Position numbers and translations under genes: made by a program
The notes under the pieces: generated by a model
The model's input: only the letters and a program-made list of their open reading frames with translations
Told to the model about the DNA's origin: nothing
The model's database searches: none
Assembly (NCBI GenBank): GCA_030620005.1
Contig: JAUXAJ010000173.1
Location: 1-11,343, forward strand
Length of the DNA stretch: 11,343 nucleotides
Reading direction: 5' to 3'
Source of the DNA: Promethearchaeota archaeon
Lineage (GTDB): Archaea; Asgardarchaeota; Lokiarchaeia; Sigynarchaeales; SOKP01
Shown here: piece after piece, positions 6,420-11,343 of the stretch
Layout of the letters: every line of letters starts with the position of its first letter
How positions within the stretch are numbered: the stretch's first letter is position 1

Positions 6420-8453
6420 TTGAAATTTATTAATAATGTCGTTAATGAAACTAGAAAAATAAGCGGATTTAGTAAAGAAGAATTCTTAGAAATTAAGGGA
6501 ACTCTTTCAAAATTTAAATCTGAAAATCTCGATCAAGAAAATGTTGATGATTACTTAAAGAAGAAAATTTCTCCAGAGTTCATTGAGTTTTATTCAACTT
6601 ACATGATTGAGATACAGAAATTCTACGAGAGGTATCTTTTTCAAAATGAAAATCTTGAATATTCCGTTTTTAAATTAGAAATAGTAAAAGAACTAGAGCT
6701 AATTTCGGAAAATTTGCTTAATTTAAGCTTAAATAGTCGAAATATACGAAGACTTTTAAAAAACAATATTTATTTAAAAGAAGTTTTAAAAAGCTCACAA
6801 AAACTTCACGATAATAGTAAAGACTTAATTTCAAGGTATAGTACTTCTTTAAAGGAAGCAAAGGCAATTAATGACAATAAAGTTTACTTATGGATTGAAA
6901 TCAACAAGATTGTAAATAAAAGTTTTACAATTAACGAAAATATCTCTGAACTGGAAAATTGGGATGATATATCAGAATTATATGGATTTATAGAAAGTAT
7001 AAATACAAAACCGTCGAAAAAAAAAAAAAGAAAAAAAAAAAGAATAGAATCACTAACATTTCATTTTAACGACCTTTTTCATTTTTTTTCAGAACAACAT
7101 GGTGCACAAATTAGTTTTTATTCTGAACTAATTTATATCCTATATCAAAATAAGTTTTTGGTGGAATTCGAAGATGAGTTTGTTAATATTCTTGAAAGAA
7201 AAGAGATTATCCAAGAATTAAAAAAATTTGTGATTCCTATAATAAAAAAACTTATAGAAGATAAATTAAAAGATATAATTGGTGAAATTGTAGAATTAGT
7301 AGAAAAATATAAGATAGAAGAGGATAAAAAAAAAATAAATTTAAAACAACTTTTAGAGAAAAAAATCAGCCTATACCTCCCAAAAATCGTTGAGTACTAT
7401 TTCATCAGTCTTGAGAAAAAATATCAAGAATCAATTAGCGAAGTAACTGAGTTGAACCGTTTTAAAAACATTATTAACTCATATTCAGAGAAAGTAGACG
7501 CTTTTTCTTCTTTATTAAAAGAATTACAAGAACGAGTATTTGAGTTTGATATTGTTTTAAGACCTTATGAAGAGATAACAACAGCTTTAAAGAAAGTATT
7601 TAATAGCGTGAGTTCTGAAATTGCCCGCAAAAAAGAAGAATATCTATACTATCTTAAATCGGTAAAAAACGAGCGCTTGCGAGATAAAATTAGAAATTAT
7701 ATGACCAAAAAAATCGAGGAAGTAAATGATTTAATTAACTCTTACCAAGACGAAATAGCTGAAATTGTAAGAGAGGAATTTCCACAATTACAAAAGATTA
7801 GAGAAATTTTAAGCGAGTATAAGCTGAATATATCCCAAATTAAAGACGATTTATACAATGAAATAAAATCTGTGAAGGAAAAAAATGTTGAATTTCATCA
7901 TTTAATCAAGCAATGGGAAGATAATTTCAATCAAAAAAAGCAACAATTAGGCTTCTTATTATCGCTGCTATTAAAAAAAATCTTTAAAAGTTTTAAAGAT
8001 ATAATTGAAGAAGAAGGAATTATATTTGATTCTCTCTCGGAAATTACTATGCAGAAAGAAGACCTTGAAGAATTGCCATTAAATTTTGCGATATCTAAAA
8101 TAATGGCAGAGAAAATGACTGAAGATGAATTAGCCGAAAGAATATCCGAGTTAGGGTCGAAAATAAGCAAGTTGAGTAAAGATTTAGAATTACACCAAGA
8201 AGAATTATCTAAACTTGAAGATATCATGAGTACAAGAGTTAAAATGAGGGAGGGCATTCTAATGTCTGATGTTAAATGTTCTGTTTGTCATAAAAACATT
8301 AATCTTGCGAAAGAAAAATTAATAAAGTGTCCTTTTTGTAGTAGTACCTTTCATTATTTATGTGTTGCTTATTGGCTTTCAAAATATAATTCATGTCCTA
8401 CATGCCAAAATAATTTTCTCGACCCTAATTCAGGTTTATTTTCTATTGAATAA
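6420..8453 (+). CDS. Large coiled-coil protein with a C-terminal C4HC3 RING/PHD-like zinc finger
   Basis: The 677-residue protein is almost entirely helical, rich in Lys, Glu, Ile and Leu, with coiled-coil stretches over much of its length (clearest at about 270-310, 390-500 and 575-615). A very basic patch KKKKRKKKR lies at 200-208. The end holds a cross-brace zinc finger: Cys620, Cys623, Cys637, Cys640, His645, Cys648, Cys659, Cys662, spaced C-x2-C-x13-C-x2-C-x4-H-x2-C-x10-C-x2-C. This spacing fits PHD-type C4HC3 fingers, while the FHYLC-x3-WL-x5-CPTC block looks like RING-H2. RING fingers recruit ubiquitin-charged E2 enzymes, so with a ubiquitin-like gene and an E1 nearby it is a candidate E3 ligase or scaffold. 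The layout recalls BRE1-like ligases, by architecture only. Start is TTG 6420, since a stop at 6399 closes the frame. There is no signal peptide or membrane segment. Confidence 0.8.
   Translation: MKFINNVVNETRKISGFSKEEFLEIKGTLSKFKSENLDQENVDDYLKKKISPEFIEFYSTYMIEIQKFYERYLFQNENLEYSVFKLEIVKELELISENLLNLSLNSRNIRRLLKNNIYLKEVLKSSQKLHDNSKDLISRYSTSLKEAKAINDNKVYLWIEINKIVNKSFTINENISELENWDDISELYGFIESINTKPSKKKKRKKKRIESLTFHFNDLFHFFSEQHGAQISFYSELIYILYQNKFLVEFEDEFVNILERKEIIQELKKFVIPIIKKLIEDKLKDIIGEIVELVEKYKIEEDKKKINLKQLLEKKISLYLPKIVEYYFISLEKKYQESISEVTELNRFKNIINSYSEKVDAFSSLLKELQERVFEFDIVLRPYEEITTALKKVFNSVSSEIARKKEEYLYYLKSVKNERLRDKIRNYMTKKIEEVNDLINSYQDEIAEIVREEFPQLQKIREILSEYKLNISQIKDDLYNEIKSVKEKNVEFHHLIKQWEDNFNQKKQQLGFLLSLLLKKIFKSFKDIIEEEGIIFDSLSEITMQKEDLEELPLNFAISKIMAEKMTEDELAERISELGSKISKLSKDLELHQEELSKLEDIMSTRVKMREGILMSDVKCSVCHKNINLAKEKLIKCPFCSSTFHYLCVAYWLSKYNSCPTCQNNFLDPNSGLFSIE
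8246..8254 (+). promoter_or_regulatory. Internal ribosome binding site before the zinc finger
   Basis: GAGGGAGGG contains a full GGAGG core and lies seven bases before an in-frame ATG at 8262 (Met615). Starting there would yield a separate 63-residue protein consisting of just the zinc finger. The spacing matches the other clear sites in this window (six to nine bases). The same bases encode MREG of the large protein, so chance is possible. Confidence 0.45.
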
Positions 8454-8489
8454 AGTGAAGATAATTTTATTTTGAAAGAACTTCCACTT
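8453..8489. terminator. Possible shared terminator between converging genes
   Basis: AAGTGAAG (8453-8460) can pair with CTTCCACTT (8481-8489) with one bulged base. It lies in the 50-base gap between the 3' ends of two converging coiled-coil genes and is flanked by T- and A-rich tracts that could serve both strands. Confidence 0.3.
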
Positions 8490-8503
8490 CTTATTATTGA
8501 AAA

Positions 8504-9415
8504 TCAGAATTTATATTTTGGAGGCGTTTTACTCCTAATTGTTCCTTTTGGAATGGATTTCATTTTCCTTATTTTATCTTCTAGTTCTCTGCGGTCACGC
8601 CTTAATTTCTCCTTTTCTTTTTCGATTTTACTTCTTTCTTGTTTAATTTTGTTTTTTTCAGCCCGAATGTTCCTCTTTTCCCCTTCTAGTTTTTTCATTT
8701 CGTTTTGGATGGCAGATTTTTGACGATTTATATCATTAAGAATCGTATTTCTTTCCTTTTCTAAATTTCTAATATCGTTTCTTAGGCCTTCCCTCTTCCG
8801 TTCCATATTACTTACTTTATTTTCTATAGTATTTTTTTGAGTTTCTAAACTCGGAATCTTGTTTCTTATCTTGCGAATTCGTTCTTCCTCATTTTTTCTC
8901 GTTCTTTCTAACTCTCTTTTTGAATCTTCCATTCGTCCTAAATCTCTTCGGATCTGTTTGTCTAAATCTCGCTTAGCCTTATCAAGATCTTGCTTTTGTT
9001 TTCTCAAATTCTCTCTTTTTTTGTCTAAATTGTTAAAATTACGATCTAATGCGTCTTTTTGATTGTGTAATTTTATTTTTTCATTTTCTAATTGGTTTTT
9101 TTCTTCATTTAATCGGTCGTATCCCGTTGAGATCTCGTTATTTGCCTTTTTTATATCGTTTCTTAAATTGTTTTTTTCGCTTATAAGATCCTTTATTTCG
9201 TTCTCAATGTTTTTTCTCTTTCTTTCCAGGTCTTCGAGTGTTTGATCATAACCTTCAATTTTTTTTATTGTATTTTCCCACTCGCTCCTCTCTCGTTCTA
9301 AATTTCTTCTTTCTTTTATTAATTTCTTCAACAATTTCTTGCTTGGTTGCTCTACGCTCTCACTGGTTGGTGTTTTTTCACGAATTTGATACTTGGGAGG
9401 GGTTTTATCGTTCAC
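8504..9415 (-). CDS. Highly charged coiled-coil protein with KTPPKY motifs at both ends
   Basis: I do not recognise this 303-residue protein as a named family. From about residue 25 to 285 it is one continuous, extremely charged Lys/Arg/Glu heptad pattern (repeats such as ERRNLERERSE, EKNNLRNDIKK, RRDRRELEDKI), so it should form a long rod. Both tails are short and Pro-containing and carry nearly the same motif: KTPPKYQI at residues 4-11 and KTPPKYKF at 296-303, the very C-terminus. A further REKTPTSES follows the first copy. The start is GTG at 9415: a GAGGAG site lies nine bases before it, and the two overlapping ATG codons upstream are in another frame that stops at once. There is no membrane or secretion signal. 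A structural or scaffolding role is likely, but unproven. Its C-terminal part is duplicated as a remnant just upstream. Confidence 0.82.
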   Translation of the reverse strand: MNDKTPPKYQIREKTPTSESVEQPSKKLLKKLIKERRNLERERSEWENTIKKIEGYDQTLEDLERKRKNIENEIKDLISEKNNLRNDIKKANNEISTGYDRLNEEKNQLENEKIKLHNQKDALDRNFNNLDKKRENLRKQKQDLDKAKRDLDKQIRRDLGRMEDSKRELERTRKNEEERIRKIRNKIPSLETQKNTIENKVSNMERKREGLRNDIRNLEKERNTILNDINRQKSAIQNEMKKLEGEKRNIRAEKNKIKQERSKIEKEKEKLRRDRRELEDKIRKMKSIPKGTIRSKTPPKYKF

Positions 9416-9424
9416 GCATCATTT

Positions 9425-9430
9425 CTCCTC
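9425..9430 (-). promoter_or_regulatory. Ribosome binding site deciding the GTG start
   Basis: The minus strand reads GAGGAG, nine bases before GTG 9415. The intervening ATGATG would give only four codons, so the GTG is the real start. Confidence 0.65.
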
Positions 9431-9475
9431 ATTTAATATTAATTAACACAATAATTTGATAATATAAATATTTAT

Positions 9476-9610
9476 TTATCTATTTTTTGGTGTTTTAGTT
9501 TTAATTTCTACTTTAGTAATAGTTTTTAATTTTTTGATTTTTTCCTCAAGATCTCTTCGATCTCGTTTTAAACTGTTTTTCTCTTTTTCCAACTTATCCC
9601 TTTCAAGTTT
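9476..9610 (-). pseudogene. C-terminal remnant of a second coiled-coil paralogue
   Basis: Read on the minus strand, 44 codons ending in TAA match the last part of the neighbouring 303-residue protein at about 25 of 44 positions. Examples are KLERDKLEKEK against KQERSKIEKEK, RDRRDLEEKIKKLK against RDRRELEDKIRKMK, and an ending KTKTPKNR in place of SKTPPKYKF. The frame is closed by TAA about nine codons above TTG 9637, and the codons between that TTG and the homologous part are not coiled-coil-like. It is the tail end of a tandem copy whose front has been lost, placed head-to-tail upstream of the intact gene. Confidence 0.75.
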
Positions 9611-9734
9611 AATTGAGCAAATTTGAAGATTTAAATACTGAATCAAAATTTAAAAATCGTTAAAATAATAACGACAAAATTCTCATCTATATCACCTTAA
9701 AGTTTGTCGGAAATAATAGAATTTAAAAATGCGA

Positions 9735-9788
9735 TCAAATATAGTAATTTTCTTGCCGAAAATAGACAAAAAGGCGATTTCTATTCAT
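9735..9788 (-). CDS. 17-codon open frame behind a very strong ribosome binding site
   Basis: ATG 9788 lies seven bases after GGAGG of the purine tract GGAGGGGAGG (9796-9805, minus strand), the strongest Shine-Dalgarno sequence in the window. The frame reads MNRNRLFVYFRQENYYI and then TGA. It may be a leader peptide, the surviving start of the lost coiled-coil paralogue whose end is at 9476-9610, or chance. Its residues do not resemble the start of the intact paralogue. Confidence 0.3.
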   Translation of the reverse strand: MNRNRLFVYFRQENYYI

Positions 9789-9906
9789 ATAATATCCTCC
9801 CCTCCTTTCCGATATTAAAAGAAATGATATCGTCCCGATTTTTGTCGGTCTTAGATTAATGATCTTTAAATTTTAATCAAAAAGAAAAAATCTAAAATAC
9901 CCTCAA

Positions 9907-9915
9907 TTTATATAA
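9907..9915 (+). promoter_or_regulatory. Possible TATA box of the ubiquitin-like gene
   Basis: TTTATATAA lies 77-85 bases before the ATG at 9992. A second AT-rich element (TTTTATTATAA at about 9925-9935) is an alternative. The rest of the gap at 9611-9990 shows only short inverted repeats such as TCGTTA...TAACGA (9657-9674). Confidence 0.4.
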
Positions 9916-9991
9916 CTGTATTTCTTTTATTATAATCAATCAATTTGAAAAATTTAACATGTAAAAGTAGAAATAAAAGGTTTGATTTTTA

Positions 9992-10093
9992 ATGAGTTTT
10001 GATGAAGAAGATTTTGATGAAGATCTTGGCGAACCTGAAGAAAAAACTCCCGGAGAAGGAATAGAATCTAAAACTCCCACTGGTGGGGGTTGA
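9992..10093 (+). CDS. Acidic 33-residue leader in frame with the ubiquitin-like domain, ends in GGG at TGA
   Basis: ATG 9992 opens a frame of 33 codons with a strongly acidic start (MSFDEEDFDEDLGEPEE), two KTP motifs (KTPGEG and SKTPTGGG) and a stop TGA at 10091-10093. The same frame continues after the TGA, without another stop, into the ubiquitin-like domain, so a single 115-position protein would result if the TGA were read. The product would be disordered. Acidic or flexible tails before the fold are known in SUMO-type modifiers. As a separate peptide it would end in Gly-Gly-Gly, which is modifier-like but lacks any fold. A weak AAAGG lies about 12 bases upstream of the ATG. It is either the true N-terminus of the ubiquitin-like gene broken by one substitution, or a short upstream frame. 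Confidence 0.5.
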   Translation: MSFDEEDFDEDLGEPEEKTPGEGIESKTPTGGG

Positions 10094-10114
10094 AAAAAGA
10101 TTTCACTCTTTTTC

Positions 10115-10339
10115 ATGAGCACGATCGGTCCTGGCGAGAAGAGACAAAAACTACTCATTGATGATGGCAACATGGTCGGAGATATCAAACGAACAGTAGG
10201 TAATATTTTTGGATTATCCCCATCAGATTTTCATTTATCTTCTGGTGGCGTTACAATGGACGATGGATCTCCACTAAGCGATTATAATGTAAGCGATGGG
10301 GATGAAGTTTTGCTGATTCCCGCTTCCACGGCTGGTTAA
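10115..10339 (+). CDS. Ubiquitin-like beta-grasp protein
   Basis: From ATG 10115 the frame gives 74 residues with the order of a ubiquitin fold: a second strand KRQKLLIDD, the helix GDIKRTVGNIFGL, then SPSDFHLSSGGVTMDDGSPL and SDYNVSDGDEVLLIP. The LSDYN-x2-DG stretch corresponds to TLSDYNIQ in ubiquitin, and PSDFHLSSGG to PDQQRLIFAG. Such proteins are adenylated by an E1 and joined to targets or carry sulfur. Two features are odd. The first strand is nearly absent from this start; the codons for KKISLFF just before it would supply it, but they sit directly after an in-frame TGA. And the end is STAG with one Gly, where modifiers usually end in GG. No ribosome binding site precedes 10115. An E1-like gene follows 118 bases downstream on the same strand, which supports a conjugation role. 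Confidence 0.78.
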   Translation: MSTIGPGEKRQKLLIDDGNMVGDIKRTVGNIFGLSPSDFHLSSGGVTMDDGSPLSDYNVSDGDEVLLIPASTAG

Positions 10340-10380
10340 TCATGTTTTTGATTTCTGAAGGTCAAATACCAAATCTAAAT

Positions 10381-10409
10381 TTTAATTTTTTATTTTTTTT
10401 TATATTTTT
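10381..10409 (+). terminator. T-rich terminator after the ubiquitin-like gene
   Basis: A 29-base stretch, almost all T with runs of five to eight, begins about 40 bases after the stop codon. Archaeal RNA polymerase ends transcription at such tracts. If used, it would separate the ubiquitin-like and E1 transcripts or leave partial read-through. A TTTTATTAAAT box at 10417-10427 could start the E1 gene on its own. Confidence 0.4.
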
Positions 10410-10457
10410 CACAGGATTTTTATTAAATACACATCAATATTGCAAATAGTGAGATAT

Positions 10458-11343
10458 ATGGAAGAAGAGAGTTTTTTTTTTAGCGAAGAGTTAACTGAAA
10501 AAGAACGAAGATTATATGATCGTCAATTTCGACTCAAAGGATGGTCTCAAAAAATAATTAAAGAATCACGCGTTTTAATTGCGGGCATAGGTGGATTGGG
10601 ATGCGAAATCGCTAAAAATCTGGCAATGCTAGGAGTTGGTCATTTAGATTTAGTTGATCTCGATATAATTGAGCATTCAAACCTTAACAGGCAAATTCTG
10701 TTCTCTGGTGCAAAAATGGGAGCACCAAAGGCAGTTGTAGCCTCTAAAAAACTAACGCAGATAAATCCTAATATCACGATTAAGGGATATTTCACATCGC
10801 TCGAGCGCCTAGATCCATCTATCTATCAAGCGGCGGATGTGATTGTTGGGGGATTGGATTCCATGAACGCTAGGTTGAATTTAAACGCGCACTGTATTCG
10901 GTTCAAGAAACTTCTTGTAGATGGAGGCGTTTCGGATTATCATGGACATGTATATACCATCTTCCCTTATGAAAATGCTTGTTATGAGTGTAATCCGTTT
11001 CCAACAGCGGACAGTGACGAAATGGCAGCTTGCACCGTTGTTGGGATCCCTCGAAAACGAATTCATTGTGCTTTCAAAGGAAACATGGCATTTCAAGAAA
11101 AAAAAAATAGAAATCCGAGTCCAAAAAACATTAAGGATATGAAATTTATTCAAAAATATGCAAATGAACTGGCTTCAAAGCATGACTTCTTACCCCTATT
11201 TACGCTTGATGAGGTTGTGAAAATAATTGATAGGCACGACCCAGGTCTTATTACTATAAATGCTATAATTTCATCGCTTCAATCACACGAAACAATTAAA
11301 GTTTTACATTGGTTAAGAGGTAATGTTTCTTTAGGTGTGCCTG
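10458..11343 (+). CDS. E1-like ubiquitin-activating enzyme, UBA2/UBA3-like (partial)
   Basis: The first 295 residues are present; the C-terminus lies beyond the right edge. The adenylation domain is complete in its key points: YDRQFRLKGW near the start, the nucleotide loop GIGGLGCE (43-50), VDLDIIEHSNLNRQILFS (66-83) with Asp67, Asp69, Asn75 and Arg78, Lys91, and GLDSMNARLNLN (132-143). CYEC (175-178) is a likely half of the zinc site. The block ACTVVGIPRKRIHC (191-204) matches the catalytic-Cys region of eukaryotic UBA2 and UBA3 (CTI-x3-P-x3-HC), making Cys192 the candidate thioester cysteine. DPGLITINAIISSLQSHETIKVL (the return to the adenylation fold) follows. Bacterial ThiF and MoeB lack this inserted block. 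The enzyme should adenylate a ubiquitin-like C-terminus and pass it on through Cys192. ATG 10458 has only a weak GTGAG before it. Confidence 0.9.
   Translation, partial: MEEESFFFSEELTEKERRLYDRQFRLKGWSQKIIKESRVLIAGIGGLGCEIAKNLAMLGVGHLDLVDLDIIEHSNLNRQILFSGAKMGAPKAVVASKKLTQINPNITIKGYFTSLERLDPSIYQAADVIVGGLDSMNARLNLNAHCIRFKKLLVDGGVSDYHGHVYTIFPYENACYECNPFPTADSDEMAACTVVGIPRKRIHCAFKGNMAFQEKKNRNPSPKNIKDMKFIQKYANELASKHDFLPLFTLDEVVKIIDRHDPGLITINAIISSLQSHETIKVLHWLRGNVSLGVP

Noticed and set aside
8472..9459. Several plus-strand open frames rich in Phe, Ser and Leu opposite the 303-residue coiled-coil gene
   Set aside because: They are antisense images of the Lys/Glu-rich codons; they carry no motif and no ribosome binding site, while the minus-strand frame is long, starts after GAGGAG and has a paralogous remnant.
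9730..9819. 30-codon plus-strand frame opposite the 17-codon frame
   Set aside because: It has no ribosome binding site and is partly the complement of the purine-rich site on the other strand.
10091..10093. TGA as a selenocysteine codon
   Set aside because: The position lies in a Gly-rich linker of a ubiquitin-like protein with no redox motif, and I see no convincing SECIS-like stem in the AT-rich sequence after the stop.
9992..10339. Genome-wide recoding of TGA as Trp to explain the interrupted ubiquitin-like gene
   Set aside because: Trp is encoded by TGG in the synthetase, E1 and zinc-finger genes, and TGA is the natural stop of the isomerase and of the 303-residue coiled-coil gene.
10881..11153. 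Open frames on both strands inside the E1-like gene
   Set aside because: The E1 frame is conserved throughout the region, including the catalytic-Cys block; the others are shadows.
1..11343. tRNA, rRNA, CRISPR arrays, insertion sequences
   Set aside because: I saw no cloverleaf-like GC-rich segment, no regularly spaced repeats, and no transposase-like frame with terminal inverted repeats.

Overview
The window looks like a piece of an Asgard archaeal genome, most likely Lokiarchaeia-like. This is inferred from gene content, not from a database match. It is very AT-rich, has no introns, and uses GGAGG-type ribosome binding sites and TTTATA-type TATA boxes. It combines an archaeal histone, a proteasome beta-type subunit, a hexulose-phosphate isomerase (archaeal ribulose-monophosphate route) and eukaryote-like ubiquitin-system parts: a ubiquitin-fold protein, a UBA2/UBA3-like E1 and a zinc-finger coiled-coil protein. 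Coding density is low, with long AT-rich gaps.

Layout. Positions 1-1170 (minus) hold the N-terminal part of a polytopic GT-C-like membrane protein that runs off the left edge. Positions 1545-2114 (minus) are an hxlB-type isomerase gene broken by one in-frame TAA. Positions 2593-2840 (minus) are a histone gene broken by one missing base. A proteasome beta homologue whose Thr1 position is Ala follows at 3445-4059 (plus). An acyl-CoA synthetase remnant (4171-4287, minus) lies just before an intact AMP-forming acyl-CoA synthetase (4502-6223, plus). A 677-residue coiled-coil protein with a C-terminal C4HC3 zinc finger (6420-8453, plus) converges on a 303-residue coiled-coil protein (8504-9415, minus). 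A tail-end remnant of that second protein lies directly upstream of it (9476-9610). The right side (9992-11343, plus) carries an acidic leader and a ubiquitin fold in one frame, separated by a TGA, followed by the E1-like gene cut by the right edge.

How the parts may work together. The E1-like enzyme and the ubiquitin-like protein are a natural activating-enzyme and modifier pair. The zinc-finger coiled-coil protein is a candidate ligase or adaptor, and the Thr-less proteasome subunit is a candidate structural core member. They do not form one operon, so a shared pathway is inference. Two themes recur. First, genes are broken by single lesions or reduced to remnants, which is either real decay, recoding, or assembly error. 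Second, a short Lys-Thr-Pro motif occurs at both ends of the 303-residue coiled-coil protein, in its remnant, and in the acidic leader of the ubiquitin-like protein.
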